Below the pieces are notes generated by a model. It searched no databases. It worked only from the letters and a program-made list of their open reading frames with translations, and had not been told where the DNA came from. A stretch of 64,000 nt of DNA from Paenibacillus periandrae (GTDB taxonomy: Bacteria; Bacillota; Bacilli; Paenibacillales; NBRC-103111): assembly GCF_022458865.1 (NCBI RefSeq), contig NZ_JAJNMU010000026.1:58559-122558 (forward strand), written 5' to 3'. The first letter of the stretch is position 1; every line of letters begins with the position of its first letter. Below are positions 1 through 9,482 of the stretch, piece by piece. Position numbers and translations under genes: made by a program.

Positions 1-102
1 AGCGGCAATAAAATATGTGTTTATTTCTCATAAACAAACGTTGACTCCATGAACTAACGTATGTCATGAGTACAAATAAAAAAACTTATAGAGGTGAACA
101 GA

Positions 103-1104
103 GTGAAAAGAAAAGTATCCATGTTTGTTTGTATGCTAATAATTGCCCTTGTTGCTGCTGCTTGCGGTTCGACCGCTTCCAATGAAACTGCCAAAGCTCC
201 GACTGCAACAACGCCAGCACCTGCTGCGTCTACACCAGCTCCAGCAGCTGCGCCTGCTTCTCCAACTGAGCTTACAATCAAGCATCAATTGGGTGAAGCG
301 AAGGTCAAAACAAACCCGAAAAAAGTTGTCGTGTTTGACTACGGGATGCTCGATACTTTGGATAAATTAGGCATTGAGGTTACAGGGGTGCCACAATCGA
401 ATCTTCCTCCATATCTGGCTAAATACAAGGATGCCAAATATAAAAATGTCGGAACGCTGCAAGAGCCGGATTTTGAAAAAATCAATGCGCTGAGTCCTGA
501 CCTGATCCTGATTTCAGGCAGACAGAACGCTTCTTATGCAGAGCTGAACAAAATTGCACCGACAGTATTTGTAGGCGTGGATGCCAAGCGTTATATGGAT
601 TCATTCACCGAAAACTCCAAAATCATCGGCAAGCTGTTTGGTAAAGAAGCAGCGGTTGATGCAGAATTAGCCAAAATCAATGAATCCATCAAAAAAGTGA
701 ATGCCAAAGCCGCTGGCGACAACAAAAAAGGTCTGATCACATTAGTTAGCGGAGGCAAAGTAACCGCATATGGACCGGGCTCCCGCTTCGGTATTATCCA
801 TGATGTACTGAATGTGGTTCCTGCCGAGAAAAACATTGAAGTATCGACACATGGTCAATCGATCTCATTTGAATACATTGTTGAGAAAAACCCAGATTAC
901 CTGTTTGTTGTTGACCGTGAAACCGCTGTAGGTGAAAGCAAAACAACAGCTAAACAAGTGATCGAAAATGAATTGGTTAAGAAAACGAATGCATTCAAAA
1001 ACGGTAACATTGTTTATTTGGATCCAAACTACTGGTACTTGTCGGGTGGCGGTCTGATCTCCACTGCTGCAATGATCGATGAAATTGATAAGGGATTGAA
1101 ATAG
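103..1104 (+). CDS. Siderophore ABC transporter substrate-binding lipoprotein
   Basis: A periplasmic-binding-protein type 2 (FecB/YclQ-like) receptor that would deliver iron-siderophore to a membrane permease. The N-terminus has two Lys, a hydrophobic stretch and a lipobox ending in Cys about residue 21 (LVAAACGS), so the mature protein should be lipid-anchored. An Ala/Pro/Thr-rich linker of about 30 residues follows, then the binding fold with the typical opening VVFDYGMLDTLDKLG. I chose the GTG at 103 because GAGGTG at 91-96 is a well-spaced Shine-Dalgarno for it; a GTG at 94 would overlap that site. No permease or ATPase gene lies within the window on its right. The siderophore cannot be named from sequence. 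Confidence 0.88.
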   Translation: MKRKVSMFVCMLIIALVAAACGSTASNETAKAPTATTPAPAASTPAPAAAPASPTELTIKHQLGEAKVKTNPKKVVVFDYGMLDTLDKLGIEVTGVPQSNLPPYLAKYKDAKYKNVGTLQEPDFEKINALSPDLILISGRQNASYAELNKIAPTVFVGVDAKRYMDSFTENSKIIGKLFGKEAAVDAELAKINESIKKVNAKAAGDNKKGLITLVSGGKVTAYGPGSRFGIIHDVLNVVPAEKNIEVSTHGQSISFEYIVEKNPDYLFVVDRETAVGESKTTAKQVIENELVKKTNAFKNGNIVYLDPNYWYLSGGGLISTAAMIDEIDKGLK

Positions 1105-1115
1105 TAAGCTGGTAA

Positions 1116-1164
1116 ACAATAAACAGGAGCAAGCGGCGAGTAGCTGCATGCTCCTGTTTATTGT
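1116..1164 (+). terminator. Rho-independent terminator of the siderophore-binding gene
   Basis: A 16-bp perfect stem, ACAATAAACAGGAGCA at 1116-1131 pairing with 1149-1164, starts 12 bases after the stop codon and is followed by a short T-rich run. Confidence 0.85.
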
Positions 1165-1215
1165 TGATTTTCTGTGACAAAGAGAGACTTGAAACCATGT
1201 ATGCATCTAACAAGT

Positions 1216-3117
1216 TTAATTAATAAATTCAGCAACAGTCAAAAAGCGTTTCAACATGACTGCAGCTTGAGCCCGAGTAGCCTTCTTACTTGAAGCGATT
1301 GAAGTATCTGTTAAACCGTTCATAATGCCTGAGTTTACTGCTTTCGCAATTTCATCATGTGCCCAAACGATTTGATTGGAATCATTAAACCTACTAAGAA
1401 CACTTTGAGGGTCGCTAGGTGCGGTACTAATATTAGCATAAACCATTGCCCGTATGATCATAGCTGCAAGTTCTTCACGTGAAATTTGTTCATCTGGATG
1501 GAACGTATGGTCCTCATAGCCGTTAATAATACCAGCCTTAACCGCCGCCGTTATACTGCTAGTATACCAAGCATCGTTAACATCAATAAAATTTGAAGAT
1601 TTTGAAACACTCTCTATTCCTAAAGAACGGACTATTAAGGTGGCAAATTCTGCACGAGTAATATTTCGTTCCGGCTCAAAGGTATCAGCTGTGGAGCCTT
1701 CGACTACCAGCTTGTTAGCAAGAAGCTCGACATCAGCTTTGGCCCAATGGGCTGTAAGGTCAGGGTAGCTTTTGTGTAATTTAATAACGGTATAAATGCT
1801 ATTGCCGTTACGCTTGATTGTGGCTAATGTTTTCTCTTCAGTTGTTGAGAACATGGTAGGAACAAAACTCACCTGGTTAGCTGCATCATTAAAAAGCACT
1901 CCGGTAGTTTTGCTAGTATCTATGACTTTAGGTATGAGTATGGAACGAGAAATGTATGTGTCACCGAGATTCACCATTACCTTCTTTCCATTTTTTTCAA
2001 TGGCCTCGACGTTAAAATCGATTGCATCAGCTAGCAATTCACCGCCTGCCGCTATTACCGCTGTATGGACTGCATCTGCAGTTGTTCCAGACACTTTTGT
2101 GATAGATATATTAATTTTAAAATCATTAACATCTACACCAAGCTGCTTAGCCAAATCTTCCAATTTAAGTACAGAAAGTGGGAGAATATAGGAACCGTTA
2201 TTATTTGTTATTGTAATTGTCTTTCCTTCGAAACCAATCAAAGCTACGGTAGGCAGCAATACTGAATTTCCCTCAAGTTTTAAAACTACTGTTCCAACTG
2301 CCAATGCATTCGAAAGACTAAAAGCATTTACGGAACCATCGCTAGCAACTGAAATTGTTGTAACTCCATCATTGGACACGCTCCCGCCACCACCACCACC
2401 GCCACTACCGCCGCTGCTAGTGGAAGCTTTACTGGAAACATACACATTGGCTGTAACTGTTTTCCCGCTATAAGTAGCATTAAGTACAGTACTGCCTGCA
2501 CGAGAGCCAGTAATAAGTCCTGCATATGTAATAGTGGCAATAGTTGGATCCATTAATGTGAATGTTGTATATGGGGTGACATCCGACTTGAAATCATCGT
2601 AATATTCAGCTGTTGCAGAAACTGTAGTTGTCTCACCAATCTGCATTGTATAGCTGGAGGCATTTAATACGATATTTGGTGCTGTACTCCCAGATCCACC
2701 GCCACCACCGCCACCACCTCCATCAATTGCTCCTGCAACGCCCCCTACTGCACTATTCAAATTATTATAAGTAGCTTGATAGTAGTATCCGTAAGAATTT
2801 GTTTTTGTTTTAGGAATCTCGGCAGTGAAATCGAAGTACGCAGCACCGTTTACGGAAAGATCCTTGTTAAAAACGGCATGAAATGAAAGCAGAGGAACAG
2901 GTACAGTTAGCGGATAGTCCTTATATACGGAAAATTTGGCATTTACACCCTCCTTATACACGTCACTGCTTATTGTTCCGAAAATAGTACCCTTGTAAAA
3001 ATCCGAATCCCTATTAATATTCACATAAGTTGCCGCAGATGCTAAAACGGGTAGTAGAACTGAAAGCAGCATAAATGAAAGTGTAAGTTGGCTTATCTTT
3101 TTGAATGAAATTTTCAA
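1216..3117 (-). CDS. Secreted S-layer-homology (SLH) domain protein with bacterial Ig-like domain
   Basis: A 633-residue exported cell-surface protein. It has a signal peptide (KISFKK, hydrophobic core, ASA-A cleavage about residue 28), then a cohesin-like beta-rich N-terminal part. A poly-Gly linker follows at about 135-145 and a BIG2-type Ig-like domain at about 150-230 (motif IATITYAGLITGSRAGSTVL). After a second poly-Gly linker and a further domain come three SLH repeats in the last 175 residues (for example TAHWAKADVELLANK and ITRAEFATLIVRSLG). SLH repeats bind pyruvylated secondary wall polymer, so the protein is anchored to the wall by its C-terminus. The start is TTG at 3117, with AGGGAGAG nine bases upstream. 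Its ligand is unknown. Confidence 0.88.
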   Translation of the reverse strand: MKISFKKISQLTLSFMLLSVLLPVLASAATYVNINRDSDFYKGTIFGTISSDVYKEGVNAKFSVYKDYPLTVPVPLLSFHAVFNKDLSVNGAAYFDFTAEIPKTKTNSYGYYYQATYNNLNSAVGGVAGAIDGGGGGGGGGSGSTAPNIVLNASSYTMQIGETTTVSATAEYYDDFKSDVTPYTTFTLMDPTIATITYAGLITGSRAGSTVLNATYSGKTVTANVYVSSKASTSSGGSGGGGGGGSVSNDGVTTISVASDGSVNAFSLSNALAVGTVVLKLEGNSVLLPTVALIGFEGKTITITNNNGSYILPLSVLKLEDLAKQLGVDVNDFKINISITKVSGTTADAVHTAVIAAGGELLADAIDFNVEAIEKNGKKVMVNLGDTYISRSILIPKVIDTSKTTGVLFNDAANQVSFVPTMFSTTEEKTLATIKRNGNSIYTVIKLHKSYPDLTAHWAKADVELLANKLVVEGSTADTFEPERNITRAEFATLIVRSLGIESVSKSSNFIDVNDAWYTSSITAAVKAGIINGYEDHTFHPDEQISREELAAMIIRAMVYANISTAPSDPQSVLSRFNDSNQIVWAHDEIAKAVNSGIMNGLTDTSIASSKKATRAQAAVMLKRFLTVAEFIN

Positions 3118-3448
3118 TTTTTGATTCTCTCCCTGTAAATTATGATATGGTTTAATTTTTAAAAATTTAGAATGTAGAAATCAATTGTCATTTCTTAAAA
3201 TAGACAAACCTCCTTATAGGTATCAGGAACTATGTATACATTACCATTTTACTATTTAATTTCCAATATACTACAAATATTTCATGTTGTATACAAACTA
3301 CGGGCTAGTTGAAATTGAGAATTAATTTTTGCATAGAAAAAACCAGTACATCTGTTGTAAGAATTAAGGTGTATGTCTCAAACTTACCCTAACACTTGCG
3401 ACAAAAGTCTGGCATGTATCGCTGCTATTATTTGGATTGCATTTTGGA
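3118..3448. other. Intergenic region upstream of the SLH gene
   Basis: A 331-bp AT-rich stretch between the PBP stop and the SLH start, both on the minus strand. It should hold the SLH gene promoter. I see no gene, RNA or strong hairpin in it. Confidence 0.5.
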
Positions 3449-5821
3449 TCATTTAGCTTTTTTTGGAGATTCATTATTATTTTTATTGTCTTTGTTATCT
3501 TTGCTACTGTTGCTGTTTACTGCTTCATTTTTAGTTTTATTCTTGTCATTAGAATCTTTGGAAACCGCAGCAGTCTTCTGATCCTTAGCGGGAGCTGCTT
3601 TATCATTCTTGGTATTATCCTTATTATCAGTATCCTTCTTGGTTGTACTTGCTGTTGTTGGCGCCTTATTCTTGTCAGCATTGGAGGGAGCAGTTGTTGG
3701 CTTGCCGTTGTTATCCTTTTTCGTGTCTGCAGGCTTGTCTTTGCCTGATGGTGTTTTGACGGCGAGCGCAGCTGCTTTGTCAGCCTCTGCTTTGGCGATC
3801 AGGGCTTGCTTCTGGGCTTGTTCCTTATCTCGGGCTGCTTTCTCGGCTGCTGCAGCGGCAAGCAGGATAGCTTCCTGCTCGCCATTAATTCTTTTGCTGC
3901 CTCCACGCACGTAGGCATAACTCTCGGGTTCTTCAAAGTCGGATACAGGAACATCCTGCAGCGCACGGCTGACGACTTCCTTAAATAAAGCGGCAGGGTA
4001 CCGACCACCTGTTGTTGTTAGATAATGATCTTTGTTCGTTTTCTCATATCCCAGCCACACGGCGGCAACAAGCTCAGGTGTATAACCGACAAACCAGGCA
4101 TCCTTGGTGCCGTCGATTTGATTGCCATTCTCATCCTTGAATTCCGGAATGTCCGGAAGCTGAGTCGTACCGGTTTTGCCGGCTACGGGTCGATCCATCT
4201 GTGCACTTTGTCCGGTGCCGTCATTAACGACTTCTTCAAGCATCCTGGTCATCGTGAAGGCAGCACTGGGGTCCAGCAGTGGCTCCAATACCGGAACCGT
4301 CTCTGAGCCGACCAGCTGCCCCTTGCGATCCACGATCTTCGTAATGGCATAAGCCTTAGCCATATTCCCTTGATTGGCGAACATAGTGTAAGCTTGTGCC
4401 ATAGCAAGCGGAGAGGTCCCCCTGCTCATGCCGCCCAAGGCTATCCCTAAGGTTCGATCCTCTGGCTGAAGTCGGAGTCCAGCTTTGCTGGCGAAAGCCA
4501 AGCCATTATCGATACCGATCTCCTTCAGCAGGGCTACAGCCGGGATATTGTAGGATTGAATCAGGGCATCCTCCAGCGTGACCCAGCCATGCAGCTGCCG
4601 CATGTAATTCATCGGTGTATAGGAGCCGCCAAAATCGGTTTCCGCGTCAAAGATCTTATCCTTCGGTCCGTAGCCCTCGCTCAGTGCTGGCGCATACACA
4701 AGAATCGGTTTGATGGCGGAACCCGGCTGCCGTTCATTTTGCGTGGCATAATTGAATTCACGGAACTCCTGCTTCAGATTGCGGGAGCCTACAATGCCCA
4801 GTACAGCACCGGTTTGCGGCTGCATCAGTACGATCCCGCTCTGTAACCCACCAGCATCCTCAGGGAAGAAGGAGGCATCTTTGTATACCTCTTCCGCCGC
4901 ATTTTGAACTGTGGGAGCCATGGTCGTGTAAATATGGTAGCCGGAGGATAAAATCTGTTGTTCCGTCAAGCCGTATTTATCGATGGCTTCATTAATCACA
5001 TGATCGACAAAGGATGGATGCTTGGCAACCTTAGGCTCCGTCCGAATGGCAAGCTTGATTTCTTCATTACGGGCGCTGTCCCGTTCGGCCTCTGTAATAC
5101 GGCCCTGCTCAGCCATCAGACTTAATACAAGATTCCGCCGTTCCTTGGCCTGCTCGGGCTTTTTCACAGGTGAGTAGTTAGTGGGTGACTTTGGAATGGC
5201 AGCGAGCAACGCACTTTCCGATAAAGTTAAATCCATAGCTTGTTTGCCAAAATACGATTCTGCAGCCCGCTGCAATCCCCAAGCACCTTCACCAAAATAA
5301 ATATAATTCAAATACAGCTCCAATATTTGATCTTTGGAATATTCATTTTCGATTTTAATGGAGGCGACAGCTTCATTGATTTTGCGTGAATACGTTTGCT
5401 CGGGCGAGAATAGCAAGGTTTTGGCAAGCTGTTGAGTAATGGTGCTGCCACCTTGAACGGTTTCCCCGGACTTCCAGTTATGATAAAAAGCTCGTGCGAT
5501 TCCATTAAAATCGATGCCTTGATGCTCGCGGAATCGGGCATCCTCCACGGCAATAACCGCTTCCTGCACCGTCTTGGGAAATTGGTCAAGAGGCATATAT
5601 TCCATCCGCGAATTCGTTAGTTCGGTGATAACGTCCCCGTTGCTGTCATAAAAAACCGTAGAACGCGGAGGCTCCTTACTGAGTGCTGAGATATCGATAG
5701 CTCGATATATATTCATATAGGAATTCCAGCACCAAGCGACAGTAGCCGTTCCGAGCCCGGTGAACACGATGAGAAAAAGAAGGGACAGCGCTGCGATTTT
5801 TAGTTTGATTTGAGTAGTCAT
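3449..5821 (-). CDS. Class A penicillin-binding protein 1A (bifunctional transglycosylase/transpeptidase)
   Basis: A membrane-anchored enzyme that polymerises and cross-links peptidoglycan. After a short cytoplasmic tail there is one transmembrane helix (about residues 8-30). The GT51 transglycosylase domain follows, with EDARFREHQG (catalytic Glu) and GGSTITQQLAK. The transpeptidase domain has the active-site SxxK (PGSAIKP), SYN and KTGT motifs. The last 120 residues are a low-complexity Lys/Asp/Asn/Ala tail outside the membrane. I use ATG 5821 because GGGGGAA lies six bases upstream; an upstream ATG in frame at 5884 has no such site. The length (790 aa) is normal for Gram-positive PBP1A with a disordered tail. 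Confidence 0.92.
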   Translation of the reverse strand: MTTQIKLKIAALSLLFLIVFTGLGTATVAWCWNSYMNIYRAIDISALSKEPPRSTVFYDSNGDVITELTNSRMEYMPLDQFPKTVQEAVIAVEDARFREHQGIDFNGIARAFYHNWKSGETVQGGSTITQQLAKTLLFSPEQTYSRKINEAVASIKIENEYSKDQILELYLNYIYFGEGAWGLQRAAESYFGKQAMDLTLSESALLAAIPKSPTNYSPVKKPEQAKERRNLVLSLMAEQGRITEAERDSARNEEIKLAIRTEPKVAKHPSFVDHVINEAIDKYGLTEQQILSSGYHIYTTMAPTVQNAAEEVYKDASFFPEDAGGLQSGIVLMQPQTGAVLGIVGSRNLKQEFREFNYATQNERQPGSAIKPILVYAPALSEGYGPKDKIFDAETDFGGSYTPMNYMRQLHGWVTLEDALIQSYNIPAVALLKEIGIDNGLAFASKAGLRLQPEDRTLGIALGGMSRGTSPLAMAQAYTMFANQGNMAKAYAITKIVDRKGQLVGSETVPVLEPLLDPSAAFTMTRMLEEVVNDGTGQSAQMDRPVAGKTGTTQLPDIPEFKDENGNQIDGTKDAWFVGYTPELVAAVWLGYEKTNKDHYLTTTGGRYPAALFKEVVSRALQDVPVSDFEEPESYAYVRGGSKRINGEQEAILLAAAAAEKAARDKEQAQKQALIAKAEADKAAALAVKTPSGKDKPADTKKDNNGKPTTAPSNADKNKAPTTASTTKKDTDNKDNTKNDKAAPAKDQKTAAVSKDSNDKNKTKNEAVNSNSSKDNKDNKNNNESPKKAK

Positions 5822-6004
5822 CTGTTGTTCCCCCATATTAAGTTGTACTAGGGTTCTTACCACTAGAGGGGGTGGGCCAAACATGAAGGCTGGTTTATGG
5901 ATGATTTGTAGTCATGAAAGGCTCCGCACGTTGTTCCTCATATTCTATATTGTTCGAAAAATGATGTCTCTTTAGAGGTGTAGTTGGGTACTTATCGATG
6001 AAAT

Positions 6005-6943
6005 TCAGGATTCGAGTTTCATGCGCAGCTTAAATTCCTTTGGAGAGCAGTGATTATGGCGTTTAAACAGCTTGTAAAATTGCGCCATATTCGGAATCCC
6101 GACAGCCTCGCCAACCTCTACAATACTGACATCCAGAGTGAGGAGAAGACGCTCAGCTTTTTTGATGCGTTTGAAGTTGACATAATCGACGAAGGACAAG
6201 CCCATAACCTTTTTAAAATATTTAATAAAATAATGATAGCTCAGGTTGAGTACTGCGGATGCTTGTTCAATCGAGATTTTTTCGTCCATATGCTGCTCCA
6301 CATAATCCAGTGCTGGCTGCAGGCGTGTCAGCTCATCCCGTTCCGAGCCATGCAGCATACCACGTGTATCATTTCGCAGAAGAAGCAGGAGCAAGCGCCG
6401 AATGGAAGCCGTAATGGCAAGCTCACAGCCTTTTTGATTGGTTTGTGATTCTGCAAAGATGTCCATAATAATATCATGTGCCTGTTTTTGTATATCGGCA
6501 TGTTCACCGAACATATAGTTAAGAAGCCCAAGCGGGCGGCGAATTTCACTGAAATAATGCAAATACGGCATTGTACTCTCGTCAAAATGCTGCGCCAGAT
6601 CAAACTGGCACACCAAATAATTAAGCGGCTCCGAGCTTTCCTTCTTGGTGCGATGCAACTGCGAGCTGCCCAGCACATGGACATCCCCACTCTGCAGCAC
6701 ACGTGTATCATGCTTCGTCTGCACGCTGAGCGAGCCTTCAATAATGGCCAGGAATTCAACTTCCTTATGGTAATGCCAACGATATTTCGATGGGGAAATG
6801 ATCGCGGGGGATTTGCTCATGTCTTCACTTATGATGATCGGATCGTCATCTGTAATTCGCCAAATTTTCAAACGAAGTAACGGATTTTGATAATCGACCA
6901 GCTCATTATGAACTTCAGTTTCTTGCTCCGGCGCCATGAACAT
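6005..6943 (-). CDS. AraC-family transcriptional regulator with N-terminal cupin
   Basis: About 312 residues. The N-terminal half is a cupin-type sensor (YRWHYHKEVEFLAIIEGSLS, then LQSGDVHVLGSSQLHRT). The C-terminal 100 residues form the two helix-turn-helix units of AraC/XylS regulators (ISIEQASAVLNLSYHYFIKYFKK and GIPNMAQFYKLFKRHNHCSPKEFK). Such regulators usually sense sugars or sugar derivatives. ATG 6943 is preceded by GGAGGT nine bases away. It is divergent from the ThuA-like gene, which starts about 210 bp away and is its likely target. Confidence 0.88.
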   Translation of the reverse strand: MFMAPEQETEVHNELVDYQNPLLRLKIWRITDDDPIIISEDMSKSPAIISPSKYRWHYHKEVEFLAIIEGSLSVQTKHDTRVLQSGDVHVLGSSQLHRTKKESSEPLNYLVCQFDLAQHFDESTMPYLHYFSEIRRPLGLLNYMFGEHADIQKQAHDIIMDIFAESQTNQKGCELAITASIRRLLLLLLRNDTRGMLHGSERDELTRLQPALDYVEQHMDEKISIEQASAVLNLSYHYFIKYFKKVMGLSFVDYVNFKRIKKAERLLLTLDVSIVEVGEAVGIPNMAQFYKLFKRHNHCSPKEFKLRMKLES

Positions 6944-7153
6944 ATTGCTGCTACCTCCAAAATTTAACCGATCAACGATACCAGTATTGGATAGTCGATT
7001 TGTTTGTATGTAAAGATTAGTATAGCATGATTTGATGGGGCGATGGCGTTTTTGAATAAAGAACACACAGTTTTGAGCATATCATTTTATGGGTATATTC
7101 CTATATAATACAGGTTATATTACAAACCAACCGATATGGAGGCTACAATCCCA

Positions 7154-7885
7154 ATGAGTCAAAAGCTGCGTGTTACCGTATGGAATGAATTTCGTCACGA
7201 ACAGGAAAATGAAGCAATACGTGCTGTCTACCCGAATGGCATACATCAAGTAATCGGTGAAGGCTTGGGAACTGAGCTGGATGTGTCCTATGCGACACTC
7301 GATGAGCCAGAGCATGGTTTGACTGAGGAACGTTTGAACAATACGGACGTGCTGATCTGGTGGGGACACAAGGCGCATGGCGATGTACAGGATGAGATTG
7401 TACAGCGTGTACATAATCGCGTGCTGCATGGTATGGGTCTGATTGTTCTGCATTCAGGCCACTTCTCTAAAATTTTCAAAAAATTGATGGGCACTTCCTG
7501 CGATCTGAAATGGAGAGAAGCGGGCGAGAAGGAACGTCTGTGGGTCGTATCCCCGGGTCATCCGATCGTCGAAGGCATCGGCTCCTACATTGAATTGGAA
7601 TCCGAAGAAATGTACGGCGAGCACTTTGATATTCCAGCTCCGGACGAGCTGATCCTGGTCAGTTGGTTTGAGGGTGGAGAAGTGTTCCGCAGCGGCTGCA
7701 CCTTCCACCGTGGACAAGGCAAGATTTTCTACTTCCGCCCAGGCCATGAATCTTACCCTACTTACTATAATGAGCAGGTGCGTCGTGTTATCCGTAACAG
7801 TGTCTACTGGGCTGCTCCGACAACTCGTGAATATCCGAAGTATGGCAACAGCCAGCCTTTGGAGCCGATTAAGGCAAAGGAGTAA
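7154..7885 (+). CDS. ThuA-like domain protein (trehalose-utilisation family)
   Basis: A 243-residue cytoplasmic protein of the ThuA family, with a class I glutamine amidotransferase-like fold but no known catalytic triad. Typical features are VTVWNEFRHE at the start, DVLIWWGHKAHGDV, GLIVLHSGHFSK and GQGKIFYFRPGHESYPTYYN near the end. Members are linked to trehalose or related disaccharide breakdown; the exact reaction is not established. GGAGG at 7138-7142 lies 11 bases before ATG 7154, which I prefer over the ATG at 7136 that overlaps it. The divergent AraC-family gene is the likely regulator. Confidence 0.85.
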   Translation: MSQKLRVTVWNEFRHEQENEAIRAVYPNGIHQVIGEGLGTELDVSYATLDEPEHGLTEERLNNTDVLIWWGHKAHGDVQDEIVQRVHNRVLHGMGLIVLHSGHFSKIFKKLMGTSCDLKWREAGEKERLWVVSPGHPIVEGIGSYIELESEEMYGEHFDIPAPDELILVSWFEGGEVFRSGCTFHRGQGKIFYFRPGHESYPTYYNEQVRRVIRNSVYWAAPTTREYPKYGNSQPLEPIKAKE

Positions 7886-7924
7886 GGTTAGCATTATATG
7901 ACGGGGCTCTAGTGGCTCCACAAC

Positions 7925-7962
7925 AAATCAGCTGCACCCGATTTTCCGGGCACAGCTGATTT
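7925..7962. terminator. Bidirectional terminator between the ThuA and YqfQ-like genes
   Basis: Stem AAATCAGCTG at 7925-7934 pairs with 7953-7962, followed by T on both strands. It lies between two converging genes. Confidence 0.7.
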
Positions 7963-8037
7963 TGCGTCATGCGGCTTTACGGATGTTCCTTCAGCAGAGA
8001 GGGTGGGGAGAACGATGGTATAAAAGTGCGATCTTGG

Positions 8038-8580
8038 TTAGCGTGCTTTCCGGCGTTTGCCGCGGTTTTTACTCGTGTTCTTGCCGCTGGTACGTTTACG
8101 ACGCCGGCGGCGAAGCGGGGCGTCGCTATCGCCGTCCTTTTTCTTTTTGCCAAAGGAGCCCATCAATACCTTAACGAGCGGTGCCATCTGCTGTACGCTC
8201 TGGACCATCTTTTGCACCTTGCCCATGGTGTCCATGATGCCATCAATTCCACCAAGACGATCAAAGATCTGCTTCATTTGAGCGATATTGATTGCGCTGC
8301 TGGCGCCTGTTGCTGCTCCTGAACCGGCTGTACTGCCTCCGCCGAAGAAAGAAGCCAGCTTACTAAGTGCTCCGCCCCCACCGCTTGCTGGTGGAGTTGT
8401 TGGTGCTGCTTGCAATACTTGAGGCGTATACTGGGGCTGTGGTGTGTAGTTGGTGCCGATCCCCGGATACGGATTGGGAAGCTGTGTCCCCAAAGAATAG
8501 GATGGAGGTTGTTGTGTGAAGCTGCGGGTATTCACGCCTCGATTTCCTATAGGTGGTCTTTGTATGCTCACCGGATTCAC
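8038..8580 (-). CDS. YqfQ/VrrA-like protein
   Basis: A 180-residue protein. The N-terminal third is rich in Pro, Gln, Asn and Gly (NPYPGIGTNYTPQPQYTPQ); the middle is Gly/Ala/Ser-rich. A conserved helical part follows (IAQMKQIFDRLGGIDGIMDTMGKVQKMVQSVQQMAPLVKVLMGSF), and the tail is strongly basic (RRRRRKRTSGKNTSKNRGKRRKAR). This plan matches the YqfQ/VrrA family of spore-forming Firmicutes, thought to be spore-associated; the function is not proven. The GTG at 8580 has AAGGA only two bases upstream; an in-frame GTG three codons on is better spaced, so the start is uncertain. Confidence 0.75.
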   Translation of the reverse strand: MNPVSIQRPPIGNRGVNTRSFTQQPPSYSLGTQLPNPYPGIGTNYTPQPQYTPQVLQAAPTTPPASGGGGALSKLASFFGGGSTAGSGAATGASSAINIAQMKQIFDRLGGIDGIMDTMGKVQKMVQSVQQMAPLVKVLMGSFGKKKKDGDSDAPLRRRRRKRTSGKNTSKNRGKRRKAR

Positions 8581-8805
8581 ATTCCTTTTATAGTTTGGTT
8601 ATAGACGATTGCCCTTATGCAGTCTATGTGGTAGGCGAATGGATGGATTGGACTCCTGTCACGGGTTTTTGGTTTTTTTCCTGATTTTAGCCCATTAACG
8701 CATAAAAAGAGTAACGTATTGCTAACCTAAAGGAAGGATTTTTACTGGGCATGTCGAATACATCCATTATAGGATTTTAGAAGACCATCAAGGGGTTGAA
8801 TGAGC

Positions 8806-9096
8806 ATGCAATTGAAAAAGCTAAACGACAAAGCGATCGATCAGCTGTTTGAATCGATTTTGACATTAAAAGATGTGGAAGAGTGTTACGTTTTTTTTGA
8901 TGACTTGTGTACGGTCAATGAAATTCAATCCTTGTCCCAGCGGCTGGAGGTCGCCAGAATGCTGCGTAAGGGCAATACATATAACCAGATCGAAGCCGAG
9001 ACGGGTGCCAGTACAGCGACAATTTCCCGGGTTAAGCGCTGCCTGAATTATGGCAATGACGGTTATAAGCTCGCTTTGGAGCGCATAGGACGCTGA
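8806..9096 (+). CDS. yerC: YerC/YecD-family TrpR-related DNA-binding protein
   Basis: About 96 residues, close to the usual length. The whole protein follows the YerC pattern: LFESILTLKDVEECYVFFDDLCTVNEIQSLSQRLEVARML, then the helix-turn-helix GNTYNQIEAETGASTATISRVKRCLNYGNDGY. It is a cytoplasmic helical DNA-binding protein related to TrpR; its ligand is unknown. I prefer ATG 8806 (protein starts MQLKKLNDK) because family members begin that way and AAGGGG lies 10 bases upstream; ATG 8800 is only four bases from it. Confidence 0.88.
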   Translation: MQLKKLNDKAIDQLFESILTLKDVEECYVFFDDLCTVNEIQSLSQRLEVARMLRKGNTYNQIEAETGASTATISRVKRCLNYGNDGYKLALERIGR

Positions 9097-9195
9097 ATCA
9101 GACAGATTGCTTGCTTACTTGGCTGCAAGTCAGGCTTGGGATTCGAAACAATCACTAGTGGAAGCTTAGCTACTTGATCAAAGTTCAAGGAATAA

Positions 9196-9283
9196 GAGTC
9201 TGACTTCGTACGAATCGGATGCTAAAGACTGGTAAGGTCGCTTTGCCACAGGATAGGGGGCTGCTGAGGCAGACTCCTTTTTT
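9196..9283 (+). terminator. Probable terminator downstream of yerC
   Basis: GAGTCTG at 9196-9202 can pair with CAGACTC at 9270-9276, followed by CCTTTTTTTG. The loop is long, so an inner structure is likely. The gap from 9097 to 9380 shows no gene. Confidence 0.5.
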
Positions 9284-9381
9284 GTTGACAATGAATGGCT
9301 TTGGACCAGGCTTTAATGAGTAATGAACTCCACAGGATATAGCAGCTTATCACAGGATGCGACTATTGGCATGTTTACCTA

Positions 9382-9409
9382 TTTGGGATGGGTAGATTTG
9401 TGCTATACT
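9382..9409 (+). promoter_or_regulatory. Probable sigma-A promoter of the cbiX-dgkB operon
   Basis: TTGGGA at 9382-9387 and TATACT at 9404-9409, 16 bases apart. The transcript would start near 9416, so an ATG at 9420 would be leaderless; this argues for the later TTG start of the CbiX gene. Confidence 0.5.
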
Positions 9410-9482
9410 AGAAGAAACAATGGCAAAATTAACGGAGGGGCACCGAAGCGCTTCTTTTTTGGTACGAGAGAGGGGTGGGCCT

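Noticed and set aside
9420..9482. The 63 bases before TTG 9483 as the start of the CbiX-like protein
   Set aside because: The predicted promoter places the transcript start near 9416, and homologues begin at YGVLVISHGS.
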